From assembly GCF_022539315.1 (NCBI RefSeq), contig NC_066316.1, forward strand, positions 54,685,994-54,749,993: 64,000 bases of DNA, read 5' to 3'. Below the pieces are notes generated by a model. That model saw nothing but the letters and a program-made list of their open reading frames with translations, did not search any database and had not been told where the DNA came from. This document shows positions 52,633 through 64,000 of the stretch, piece by piece. How positions within the stretch are numbered: position 1 is the stretch's first letter; every line of letters begins with the position of its first letter. The position numbers and the translations under genes are program-made. This stretch comes from Serinus canaria (Eukaryota; Chordata; Aves; Passeriformes; Fringillidae).

Positions 52633-53573
52633 GAGTTTTGTTAGGAATACCATAATAATGAGCTATAATAATGCATGAAGAACTGTCACTGAGCCTTCCC
52701 TGGCACCTATTTTTAACCTTGGTTTTTTTCATGGACAAGTATGGTATGTTAATGCTATTTTCTACTGTCTGAGAGCCACCTACACCTATCTCTATCCTTA
52801 CACATTCATCAGAAATCCACTGTCAGCTGTAAATAACAACAAAAATTGAATTGAGGGTGTTTTACATTTAGCCCTGTCTTGCCTGAAAGACATTAACACC
52901 CATCTGTACTTACTGTAATATTTTCCAATGTCAGTGTCTCTTCCTCTACCCATGCATAGTGACTGCCAGTAGGCAATGCAGTTAAGGATGGAGTTCAATT
53001 ATTTCCAAAGACATGGCACTATAGTATAAAGTATACAGATATTTTCTCAGTGATTTGTATTCCTCCTTGTATGATTGTCTGCTCTTTTTTGCCACTGTTT
53101 GCCATCCATGACATATGCACTCTTAACAGTGACTTGCTGATCTCTAATTTGTTTTCTGATTAATCTGAGTTTCCTGACTGCTGGCATGCAAACAAGCATG
53201 CCCATTATCTAGTTTGCCTCATCAGATACTACACATCCATCTAAAACTATCTGTGTGAATAGTTTCTTCAAAGGAAGTACATTTTTCCTTTTCATAGTTT
53301 CTGCAGTAAGGGAAGTAGTTATGTTGGCTTGCTAAAGATGCAGCTACCCTTTGCTCAACATTATCCTTTACCATGTCAAAGCTGAGTGAATTTGCTCAGC
53401 ATGTCCTCATTTGCTGTTGCATTAGGGGAATTCCTGGGAAAAGGCATGAAAAGCCAGAGAGACTTGGGGTTGTAAAAATATTTTTGTCAAAGAAAACAGT
53501 GTGCAAAAATAGAAAAGCAAGCTCTCCTTTTCTGTTTTCTTTTTTTTTTTTTTTTGAAGAAGAAGACTTAACA

Positions 53574-53753
53574 CTTTCTTCCTTTTTCTTTTTCTTTTTT
53601 TTTCTTTTCTTTTTCTTTTCTTTTGTTTCTTTTCTTTTTCTTTTCTTTTCTTTTTCTTTTTCTTTTTCTTTTCGTTTTCTTTTCTTTTTCTTTTTCTTTT
53701 TCTTTTTCTTTTCCTTTTTCTTTTTCTTTTTCTTTTTCTTTTCTTTTTCCCCT
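53574..53753 (+). repeat. (TTTTTC)n/(TTTTC)n pyrimidine tract
   Basis: About 180 bp contain only T and C apart from G at 53625 and 53674, in mixed TTTTC and TTTTTC units. A separate T run (about 53541-53555) lies just before it, so one poly(T)-like tract may have matured into this array. No retroelement body was recognised beside it. Confidence 0.95.
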
Positions 53754-54574
53754 ATCTCACAGGTTAAGGAAAACTGTTTGAACTGCTGGTTTTACCTAGT
53801 TTGGTTTCTCCTCAGGAAGAGAGTGCTGTTTACTGCATGAGCAAAACCCCAGTGATGGATTAATTTTTAGTGTTATTTGAATTGCTCCCTGGATTGGAGG
53901 AAAAAAATCGAATCTGTGGGCATGTTTTGTGAATGTTAAGCAAACTGTGACCTTAGTTTATGAATTCCTGATTTGCAGTTCAGCCACAGAAGTATTCATG
54001 CATTCACCTCCTATTTAAATGACATGCTTTAGGTTAATTAAATCAGGACTAGGTCTATAAACACCCAAGATACGCAGTTCTTCATGTAGCTTTATTCTTT
54101 ATGCATTTAAACCAACTCTTCCAGCGAGCCTGTGGCAGTTACTGTCAGATAATGCAGGAAATAATGCATGATAACCACCGGGGACAGAATAAAATGTAAG
54201 TAGCACTGCAGCATTTATGAGTAACTGTTTCAAGTGGTTTGTGTCATCATAACTCTAGTTAAGTTGAAAATCAGATGACTGGAAAACTGACATGAGAAAA
54301 TGAGGTGAGCTAGGGATTTCCTCTGGAAAGAAAGATAGTGGAATTGGCTTGACTGCAAAGATTGCAGTCTAGTTATATTTTATCTTATTTTGCTAAAATG
54401 GTATCCAATTGCCTATTGTACTTTAACATGATTTTATATTAGTGAAGAAGGTAATAAAAGAATAGTCCTTTGTGAAGGTAGGGCTCATTTGGCACAGAAT
54501 TCATATACCTGCTGAGTTTCCCAGAAACTTTCAAACTTTTTTCTGATCTTAGGAAAAATTTTCACAGGGTGATT

Positions 54575-54662
54575 GAATACCTGAAGGTGGAAAGTGCCCA
54601 CAAGGATCACCAAAGTCCAACTCCTGGCCCTGCACGGGACTAACCCAAGAATCACACCATGG
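54575..54662 (-). mobile_element. CR1 LINE fragment, antisense
   Basis: The + strand reads AGGATCACCAAAGTCCAACT followed by CCTGGCCCTGCACGGGACTA and ATCACACCATG. This is the reverse complement of a familiar segment in the 3' half of avian CR1 elements. The match is short and both ends are truncated, so the assignment rests on this block alone. Confidence 0.6.
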
Positions 54663-56757
54663 GAAGGAAAAGAAGACTCAATAGGCAGACTTTTGCTGCT
54701 GACAGTTCAGTCCTTCCAAAGATTTCAGGCCAAGGTTTTTTTGAAGAACAGGATGGACCTGGTTCTGATACCTGGGGAAGGAATTGCCACATGGGACAAA
54801 ATCTGAATTTCAGTTCAACTGAACATGGTGACACCTGCAATCTCCTCACTGGCACACGACAGAGGAGTGCTCACAGCATGCCCCCACCCCTTATGAAATT
54901 TTAAACAATGAGATAGCAATATATGTCATATGTCTGACAGTGTTTAAACAAACATAAGAAATGAATCAATGTTTTTCTTATGTGCAAGTAATTCCCCTGG
55001 AGATCAAAAAGCTCTTTGCAGACTAACTGTATGTTAGTCTGCAGAGAGTAACAGTATTAGTATTGACCATTAATAGATTTAATAGATTATTTAAGGGCTA
55101 GTTAAGCTTTCTGTGGATATAATTTTTTGCCATGTATTGGCAAAATAATTCCAAAAGGAGAATGAAGTGCTAAATCCTAGACAGGTGCAAAGAAACCTGA
55201 AGTTTGTGACAAGCAGAATGTTGTAAATTCAACATTTACAGTTTGTTTAATATTCCATAAATTGAAGAGCAACAGAAGTTCGTCTTATGCCTGATTTCTG
55301 TAGAACACTGGCACAGTTTACTTGATAGTTGTGAAATACTGAAAATGGGAGAAGGAGACTTGCACTCTGCAATAGCTAGCTGTTGTACATGACTGAGAGA
55401 TAATACAGTATGGAGGTATATGTGTTATAGAAGTGCTATAGACAGCTATAGACAGCTGCCTGAGACTATTAAATAAAACAATTTGCATCCAGTTGTCATC
55501 TGTGAGCTGATAGCAGCTATTCTGCCATCTAAGGTGCTCTATCCCACAGTATGGCATTCCCATTTTACTGTAAAATAAAGGAATCCATATGAGATCTCAC
55601 TGAAGGTACTCCTCCACCTGTCTAGATTGAGGACTTTGGTCTTGTGAGCAATTTCAGAGCATGATGCCCAGGTTGCAGGTGACACTGCAAGAACCATTTC
55701 TTTCTTTCCAAGTAGGTGCCCCCTTGCTAAGCAAGAGCTCCCTGATTATGACACCCATGTAAAGTTCTGCCTCTTCTGAGATCACTTTCCATTTCCCTCT
55801 GAAAAAAGGATCAGTATTTTCCTTCTCCAGAGATTGTACCTTTGTTGTTGTCATTGTTACAGTTGTGGCATTGCTCATAGGTGTTCAGAGTAGCTGTAAA
55901 AAAAGTGTAAAAAAGGAGGTCTGGTCTTTAGCTGCATGTTTTGGCTGTTCACTTGGGAGATAAATAGTGTGGGACTCCTGTTTAAACAATCACTTATGTC
56001 AAGCAGTCTTTGACTAGAGCACACAAATATCTTTAAACTAGGGTGGGAACCTGAGTCTCCTCACTTTAATCTGAGTGCTCAAACTACTAAACTGTGGAGC
56101 CACGCTTGCTAATATTCTATCTTGGCTGCCAATTCAGCGTTAATATTATTTTCCCAGAGGTTACACTCACTAAGCAATTTGTAAACAACAGCAAATCAGA
56201 TAAAAAGGCAAAAGCTGCCTTCCAGAGTAATAACAGCAAACAATAAAAAAGACCCAGACTTGTGAATACTATCTAGATAAGATCACTTTCAAAGGGAGAA
56301 TTTCCACCATACAATGAGTTCTTTTATTGAGGTGTTCTGAGAGGAACATAATTACCACCCAAGTAACTGTAGACAAGTTGATACCTGTGATACATCAAAG
56401 GGAATCAAAACTTCAGCCTCGCTGAAATGATATATTATTGCATACAGCATTGTACTGTAGTCTATGGAAAAAAATATTTGCTAACCTTACTTTAGCTTAA
56501 CTGTACGTTAACTGTAGGAAATATGTTAATACTGTTGTGATGATGAAGTGCTTTCTCTTAACTTTTGGTCTAAGTGCTTCACAAAGGTCTATATTTAAGA
56601 CACTGTGCCAACATAAAGCTGGCAATAATTGCTAGCCATAGAAAGACAAAGGTAAATAGACTGATTAGGATCTATTAAGAGTGAGAGACAAATTAAAAAA
56701 CCAAACCAAAACAAAAAAAAAAAAAACCAAGAAGAGCAAGAGATGGGAAATAAATTT

Positions 56758-56800
56758 ACATTACAGAATTTTAAGGTTGGAAGGAGCCTTGTGAACATAC
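56758..56800 (-). mobile_element. Possible CR1 terminal remnant, antisense
   Basis: ACAGAATTTTAAGGTTGGAA followed by GGAGCCTTGTGAA resembles the reverse complement of CR1 3' ends (AGAATCATAAGGTTGGAAGGACC). The match is about 35 bp only and could be coincidence or a related LINE. Confidence 0.4.
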
Positions 56801-59208
56801 TTAGTTTTTCCCCAGACCTAAGACAGAACTAAATATGCAAAGTACACTTGTAGCAAATGTTTGTATGTTCCCTCAATACTGGGAGGAGGTTTCTGCTCCA
56901 AACAACTCAGTTCTGGAAACATTTTCTGAGAGCAGTAAAGGGTTTGAAATGCTAAATAGTGTCAGGATTGGAGCCTGACCAAACCTGACCAGGTCTGTGA
57001 AAGGGATCTGTGGTATAACAGCTGGTACTAGAAGGAGACTGGAACTGATCTCTGGAAAAAAGTCTGTGTCTTCTCTATATTCTTAGAAGGAGCTAGGTAT
57101 TCTGCCAGGAATAATATTTCATTTAATTCTGGTTCATGCAGGCCAAAGCTCTAGCTAACTGTAAATTTGTTTGCAGAGTAGGTTTAAGCAAGATGTTGCA
57201 GTGCAAATCAGTGGGGAACACACCTGGGCTCAGTCTTAGCTGCTCCTGCCCTTTGACAGAAATACAGGGAGGAATATAAACAGAGAAACATAGACTAGAA
57301 GAGAGACAGGGAGGGGCTGGAGCCATTGTCTAGGACAGACAGACAGGCTTCTCGTGTGGGGGATTTAATAAAAGCATCAGTGTGAATCCAGCTTCCTCAA
57401 TCCCCAAAAATTCTGTCCCACTCCCTCACCAGCAGCCAGTCTGATTTTCCAGGAGCCTGGCTTGGGCAAAGGAGGTATCCAGCTTATAAACATTGGTTGC
57501 TGCCCTGCTGTTTAGGGAAGTCCTTACATCACCTCTACTGAGCCACTGCTTCTTGCTTGTAAGCAATCACCACCAGAGCTGGAAGAGTGTCCCCACCTAG
57601 CTGACCCAGCTGTCCTGATGGCTTGGTGCCACCAGAAAGTCCCCATGCCTTTTTCTTTTCTCTGTGGGCCATACCAAGTCCTGATGGGATGTGATTGCCT
57701 CTCGAGTGCTGCCAAAATAACCTTAGATTGATTCTTCTAGAAATGATGCCCCCACTTTTCTCCCCTTCGGTCCTGGAAACATGACTTTCAAAATGTGAGG
57801 AAAACCTGCCTAGCTCTTTTTAGGGCTGAAATCTGGGGCTTTTCATCAGATGTCTAATCATTCTAGATGCCAGTTCTTGTTCAACTTAAACTGCAGTCCA
57901 GGTTTCCTGATATGCCCCATCTCCAAATTAGATATTGTCTTATATTTCTCAGGGGTGAAATAAAGATGTTTTCAGAATAAAACTGTCAAAGGATGTTAGC
58001 TTTATTAGCAGTAACAAAAATGAAAAGCAAGCTATCTTGAGTGTATGCAAGACGTAAAACTTGGTGAATGCAGATAAAAGGACAGTTTTTATGCAGTGAC
58101 AGCCCTACATCAAGAAACTGAAACAGATAAATGATAAACAGACAGAAAACATCAGGTTCCTTGGTATTAAGAAAACATTAATTTTATCTTGAATAAACAA
58201 GCTTCTTCTTCAAGAACTGAAGAAAGTAAAATTTTAAAGAAAGACTGGTAAATGCTGAAAATCATTTAATGTAATGTATTTGGTGTAGATTTACTTTGTA
58301 GTATTCAATTTCTCTTTACAAAGTTGTACTTCAATTTGCATCAACTCTATCACCAAATAAGAGTACTTGGAACAGGTTCACACTCTTTTGATTCATACAC
58401 AGGCAAAAACTTAATTTAAATTAAGCTCAAGTTGGAAGCATAGCTGAACAGTTTTAGTTGTAATATGTTTAAATATATTTACAGGCTATTGTAATTAACT
58501 AATCTGAAACCAGAAATAAAAAATTGAGAGTATGTATTATTAGATAAATGAATCTAGAAATTATAAGGTATAAAAAATGTGTTTGTATTAGCTAGGAATT
58601 GTAATATTCTCTCTTAGAACCTTTCCAAATCCTCACCTGGTTTAAAGGCTGCAGTCCTGTTCACTAAGTATTCAGAGGTGGCCTTCTATTTTTCTTCATT
58701 CATTACTGATGAATTTACCTTCTTTGGAAGAAACCTTCCCTTTCCTCATAGTGACACTGTGCAAAACCTGCGAGACTGCATTTGGGTAACTTTAAAGTTT
58801 GTTGATCTAAATTAATTTACACTGCACTAATTTTTAGATCTCATATTGTTTTTTCTTCCACTTCTTGATGGTCTTGCTATAAGAGAAGGCAAGAAATGTT
58901 GGTAGGGCTCTGGGGAAGATGATGGGAGAAGATGAGGTTTGTAGCCCCAACTAATTTTGTGAATTCATTCTCCCAGTTTGCAAAGAAGGGTTTTAGCTCT
59001 GTATGCAAAGCAGGAAGGATGAGAACTGTCAGTACTGATAGAAACCAGAAGTGTGTTTGTACCGTGTGGGGTGCCAGAGAAAAGGACTGCATCATGTTTG
59101 CTCTAAACAAGCTTCCTTGGGTGCAAGAGTTCTTCAGTCATGGGAGCAGTACAGGACAATTACTGTGATATTTCCTTCTTACCTCTGGCCTGGGAGGACA
59201 CCCTTCCC

Positions 59209-59246
59209 AGCAGCATTCCTACAGCAGCATTCCTACAGCAGCATCT
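59209..59246 (+). repeat. 14-bp tandem repeat (CAGCAGCATTCCTA, about 2.6 copies)
   Basis: Two perfect copies and a partial third occur head to tail. It is a small minisatellite without visible context. Confidence 0.9.
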
Positions 59247-61529
59247 GAAGTTGGCTGAGAATCCAAAGGGGCTTTCACATTATTGTCTTGCAGTGGGAAG
59301 ATGGCTGGTACACCTTGAAAATAGTTTACATGGCAGAAAAGAATGCTGAGGGACATGCTGGTGTTTTTCCTTTGAGTTTCCTGTGGAGATGGTGCTTAGG
59401 AACTTAATGTAGGCCTTTCAAGGTGTTATCTTCTGTCAATGTTTCTTCTTACCTTCAGGATGTCTCATTTTGTTGTAATCCCAAAGCCCACTGAATTCCA
59501 CTGCAGGATTCCACTGGCCAATGTGGGTTTGGAACCATATTCCAGCATATAATTTATCTTCAGCTGCACTAGATATAGTCAAAGATGAGCACAAGTTATG
59601 CCATGTCTCAAGCTGAGCCACTTTTTATTCAAATAAAGTGTTTTGAAAATGGTGAAATGACTACATTTAAAAAAAAGTATCTGGATGCATTTGACATTCT
59701 CCATGAATTTAGCACAGCTAATGGCAATTATGACAGTGTTGTGCTTTTTATCTTGTGCCTTCATGAGTTGTTTGAGCTGGTGACAGTCCCTCATTCCAGC
59801 TTTTGAGTAACATGATTAAGCCAAATGTGCATCTTATTACTTAAGTCTTTGCAATAATTGGTTCATTGTGAGCTACCAAGTTTATAGTGTTGGATCTCCA
59901 ATTGTGACAGCTCAGCATTTCAGGTAATGTTGGTTAAAAAGGACAGCCTTATGACAACTGTGAACAAATCAACTGTTGAGAAATCAACTAATGTTGTTTC
60001 ATGTGAACCAGTAAGATCACTATTGCTAGTTACAGGTCACAGGCCCTACGCTAATTTTGGAATGTGAGGAACAATACTTTTAGGGTTACAAATGCTTCAA
60101 ACGGTATATGGGTCAGAGGCTGATCTATCTTTGATTCATTGGCCTCTCAGAAGGAAGCACTGAAAAACATTTAAACTTTCAACGTGGCACTGGAAAATAT
60201 GCTCAGTGAAAGGGCAGGTATATCAAAGTAGGGGAAGGCAATGGTTGCTGGGAGATAAATTCATTGTTTCTGAAGACCCTGACTACTGCTCTGAATTTGT
60301 GACTCTGGTAAGATTTTAACTGTGTGGGGTTTTAGACTGTGGAAAGCAGGGGACCACCCAAACGATGAAGAGCAGTAACAGATCAATATTTAACAATGGA
60401 GTTCCATAAATATTCCTCATTTCGGCTATAGAAAACTGTCTGCTTAAGGTGGCTGTCTAGAAAATTGAGTATTTTAAAGAAAATTGTTGTCCCATGATCA
60501 AGGAGAGCTGTCAAAACCACTTGGCAAAAAACAACACAAAATAATTAATGCCAGAGATATTTATGTGTTATTGCTAAGGAGAAAAAGAAGTCATGCTGTG
60601 TATATTTGAGAGTCTAGCACAAGTTGCCACATAATCTTTGTGAGGCAAAAGGGAATGTGGAATGTAAAGAGCTCATAAACTGGGCTATGAACTTGTATTT
60701 CCCTGTAATTAAGAACAGAATAAATGTGCCTCTCATTTTTGGTCAATAAGGTCCACTCTAAAACAAAGTTCTTTTAAAGAATTTTATGAGTTTCTGGGTC
60801 TTATTTTCTAGCATGGCAAATCATCTCCATTGCCCTCAAACTTCACCTCCTCAAGGGCTATACTTGTTGGAATTTACTGTCACACATTTTTTTCCTAGAA
60901 AGCCATCTAATAAATGGAGACAAAGAAGAAATTACAGATCAGGATTTCTTTCATTGCCTTATCTACAACTTTCTATGTGCTGAATCAGAGTCCCTGAATC
61001 AGAGTTTGTGTACGATTTTTCTGTAACCTACTACCTTCTTCTTCCTTCTGGCTTTGCCCTCTAGCTTCAGAAATATCTGAGTTGAGCCTGAAGTGTCTAT
61101 CAGGCTCATGGTAATGTTTGAGCAGTAGGATGAGCTGCAGGTCTCCTGAAAGGAGCAGCTGGGTGAGCCAGTCAAGAGTTTCTTAGCAGGAGTGTCATGT
61201 CAGTGTTTAGACTCATCTCAAGGTGATGTCCATGGCTCCCGGCGTGTTTTGAACATAGAGCAGCAAGGTGAGAAGGGACACTTCTATTTCTCCTTGCCAT
61301 TTAACTCTCTGTCTCCTTTGTTTTGCTTGTAAAAGAAATGACAAAAGGAGCGACAGAAGTGATAGCTGTGGCCTTATCCCTGTTTTCTCCTCTGCCTAAA
61401 GAGGGTGACATCAGATGCAGACAACAGATTTCATTCCAAGGTGTTTTTCCTCCTGTAAAAACCAGAGAGGAGGAGACCAAAAGTAGCCGCACCGCTTGAT
61501 TTTCTCACCCGACTTGTAAATACCGGTTT

Positions 61530-61900
61530 CATGTTTGCTTACTTGAAGAGTTTGTCCAGAAAAAGTCGGCTCCTGAGCCCCAGGCTGAGGCGCGGGTGGC
61601 TCTGGGCGCTGCGGGGCGGAGGAGCCGCGGGTGCCTCGGCAGCGAGGGCGGCGGGACGCGGGCACAGCCGGCCCGGGCGGGGCGCTGCGGCTGCCTCGCC
61701 CCTCGCGTCCCGGCCCCCAGGTGCCATCCCGGCCCACAGGTGCCATCCCGGCCCTGCAGTTGCCATCCCGGCCCACAGGTGCCATCCCGGCCCTGCAGTT
61801 GCCATTCCAGACCCAACAGGTGGCAATCGATCGCCGCCCGGCTCCGCTCCCCCGCCTCCGCCGGGCACATGCACGGAGGGCTCTGCCTGCCCAAATGCTG
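61530..61900. promoter_or_regulatory. Isolated CpG island about 24.5 kb upstream of OPRM1 exon 1
   Basis: An abrupt GC- and CpG-rich block of about 370 bp (GCGCGGGT, GGCGGGACGCGGGC, CCCCTCGCGTCCCGG) sits in AT-rich DNA and contains a minisatellite. Long open frames on both strands (up to 214 codons on the minus strand) are GC artefacts or unknown. On the OPRM1 sense strand, consensus-like donors follow the GC-rich part (GTAAGC near 61543 and GTGAGA near 61507), so a noncoding first exon is possible. Mammalian OPRM1 has an upstream alternative first exon (exon 11), but I see no sequence resemblance to it. It could also be an enhancer or the start of an unrelated transcript. Confidence 0.5.
61711..61808 (+). 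repeat. Minisatellite with 39-bp higher-order period (two 19/20-bp subunits)
   Basis: Five subunits of the type GGCCCACAGGTGCCATCCC or GGCCCTGCAGTTGCCATCCC alternate, so the true period is 39 bp (13 codons). Both strands stay open through it, giving 13-residue repeats such as GPQVPSRPCSCHP on + and CRAGMAPVGRDGN on -. Confidence 0.92.
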
Positions 61901-64000
61901 CACGTCCAGCAAAGCTTGAGCTGAACTTGCGGCTTCCTCTGCACAAGCTGCTGCCTTTCGGGTTTCAGAAAATTTCCTGCACCTGATAGCGTTCTCTGCT
62001 CCATGCCAGAAACCTGAAGTAGGTGTAAGCAGCTGTAAACTATGGCAAAAGCCATGATGCTATCTCAGAGACATTTACCTGTAGTCACACTGATGTCCTC
62101 AGGCCTTTCTAGGTTTTAGTCTGATGCGAGATTTGCCCATCTTGTTCTGTTTTAATTTCCATATTTGTTCCTGAGGTATGAAAAAATAAGTAATTTCAGA
62201 AAATGAAAGAGACTGTGTGTGGAGAACAGTGCTGTTAGTGAAACTAAGAGTTCATGCATTACCATGGAAACATTCACCTCCTAGCAACAGTTTATTGATA
62301 GCAAAATGACATGGAAAGACAAGAGCTGATGCCTTTGACTCATGGGAAAACAAGCTATCCTGCATTTCTACTTCCCTACCTTCTTTTATTTTCCAAGAGT
62401 GTATAGTGGTTTAACATTAAAATCCCTAATGGACATTTCTTTTCATAACTGTTTGTGTTTTGTGTAGAAACATTACTTGCTAAGAAAAGTTCATACTGTT
62501 GAATTACTTCAGTTGGCTATCTGAGCATAACAAATTAAAAAAAATTAAATACAGCAAAGAAACACAAAGGCATTAATATATTTTTTTCTTTAGAAATGTA
62601 GTGAAACATTTTTCAATTGACTGAAAAGATGTAGAAGGTCAATTCAGTGTTTTCTGTCCATCTCTGCATTTCCTAGAACATTTGCTATGGCTGAAATAAT
62701 TTGCAGGCTGCAGGGTGGAATCATTTGTGGTACGGTCTGCATTCCTCGTGAAGCCCAGGGAATGCATGTGCTGGGAGGTACTGGAAGTCTTTATGTGCCT
62801 TTGGGTTTGGGTGGGCAGAGCAGGACTCAGGTGCATGTCCTTTATTTTTCTGACACACTGTGGTACAAGAAGCTTCACCCCAGTGAAGACAGAGCACCAC
62901 AGCAGTCACTGTGTGTGGAAGGAGGTGTCTTTGAGAGCAAGGACCAGACTGCTGTTAGCACTGTTATTTTTATTATTGCTATTAAGCACAGTAGCATTGT
63001 GGAGTCCCAGCTGTAAAGCAGTATTTAAATGCAACTTGCTCCATGCTGAGGTGGGAGGTGTTTTAACCTAGGAACTTACAATTAGTTGGTTTGCCGATGT
63101 GATTGTTCATTGCTAAGTTTTTCATTGTTAAAAAGAAAACCCAACAATTCCTTTACTAATTGTGTGTGTATGTGGTGGGTGTATGTTTGTAGGAAATGTT
63201 TCTGTCAAAGTAGGCATTCCAATAACCATCTTGGAAAATCAAGAAGTGGATGTTGTTGTTTTGTACATGCTGCATTACTGAACTGTAAATATTTGTTTAA
63301 GAGCTTTGTTGGACTGGATCTATATAAAGGACTCCCTGAACATTACATTTATTTTGAGAATAACAGTGAATCATAATATTTGCACAGCTAATGAAAACCA
63401 TGTTTCACAAATGTGACCCTTTACTTATACATGAATTAAAAATGGAGATGAAATATCTCAAGAGAAATTAGTGACGTTTACAAACCCTGAGTTTATAAAC
63501 CCTCCTTATTTACCTACTTTTCATTATTTTAAAAAAATAGGCTTTGTGCACTTTTTGTTCCTTCAGCAATATTTTCTCCTTGGAAAATTGTCAAGGACTG
63601 CTTGGGTGATCGACAAGCCAGGCTGATGTTTTGGTACTACCATTGTGTTAGGTTTACAATAAATGAGGTGCCATGGAGCCATTGAGGGAGCAGACAGAAA
63701 CATGTGAAGAGCAGACAGAACATAATGCCCACAGTATAGCTGGGGATTTTCATGCCTGCTGCTTAGGTGCAGGATTTCTAAAGAGAGAGAGAGGAACAGC
63801 ATCTAGAAAAGAATGATGATAATTAAAGCAGGGCATAGATGGACCCTGTGGTCATAGTTTTCACCCTAATGCAAACAGCACTTGAGCTAACTTGAGCTAA
63901 CTCCTGCTCTGACCTGGAGTTCCTTCAGTGCCGACTGTGTTGCAGCATTTCCAGAGCAGGATTGTGGGAATGACACTGTGGAGGACTCTGATCAGCTCCT
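61900..64000. other. Right-hand flank without recognised features
   Basis: AT-rich DNA with only short open frames. Two trivial direct repeats occur: GAGCAGACAGAAACATGTGAA-like units at about 63688-63720, and an 11-bp duplication ACTTGAGCTA at about 63880-63900. No exon, RNA gene or element was recognised. Confidence 0.6.

Larger units (their letters stand above)
37600..61500. other. Gene-poor 5' flank of OPRM1
   Basis: Apart from the CR1, LTR and simple-repeat features listed separately, I see no exon here. Open frames reach 177 codons (38514-39047 on +) and 156 codons (42487-42957 on -), but none shows a domain, membrane pattern or similarity I recognise, and stops are as frequent as expected by chance. 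The stretch 40220-40960 has the moderately GC-rich, CACA-rich look of a degraded LTR, but no termini were found. In human, a long gene desert separates OPRM1 from RGS17, which agrees with an empty flank. Confidence 0.7.

Noticed and set aside
52286..52738. Gly-Lys-Glu-rich 150-codon frame on the minus strand.
   Set aside because: It is a translation of the (CCCTT)n array and its flanks.

Overview
This window is a piece of a bird nuclear genome, most likely a songbird (passerine). The evidence is AT-rich, gene-poor DNA carrying several CR1 LINE fragments (avian-type reverse-transcriptase remnants and 3' ends finishing in ATTCTATG/ATTCTGTG) and two LTRs that resemble a solo LTR family I know from passerine genomes. 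The only gene I can support is the mu-type opioid receptor gene OPRM1, on the minus strand and interrupted by introns.

Layout, read along OPRM1 (right to left). Its CpG island and first coding exon lie at about 35.6-37.6 kb, with the start codon at 37150-37148. Intron 1 is 13.7 kb (36830-23118). Exon 2 is 22765-23117 (353 bp), intron 2 is 894 bp, and exon 3 is 21350-21870 (521 bp). All junctions have consensus GT/AG sites and the split codons rejoin correctly. Together the exons encode residues 1-398, covering the whole seven-helix core and most of the C-tail. The short last coding exon that follows exon 3 in mammals (12 codons) was not found in the 21.3 kb of downstream sequence. It is probably beyond the left edge, so positions 1-21349 are read as intron 3. 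A 41-codon upstream ORF ends 14 nt before the OPRM1 start codon.

Right of 37.6 kb I see no coding gene. This flank holds a CR1 with a degraded reverse-transcriptase reading frame (46.5-47.8 kb), a solo LTR swollen by a pyrimidine microsatellite (44.0-44.9 kb), two further long pyrimidine tracts (52.5 and 53.6 kb), and an isolated CpG island with a 39-bp-period minisatellite (61.5-61.9 kb), about 24.5 kb upstream of OPRM1 exon 1.

The items that go beyond ordinary annotation are: a nearly perfect 48-bp inverted repeat with an 8-nt loop in OPRM1 intron 1 (30330-30433); the uORF; the one-residue tail predicted if intron 3 is retained; the orphan CpG island; a CpG-dense decayed pentamer tract beside a (CCCTT)n array; and a 65-bp dispersed duplication at 3959/5253. 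Family assignments were made by eye, without database searches.
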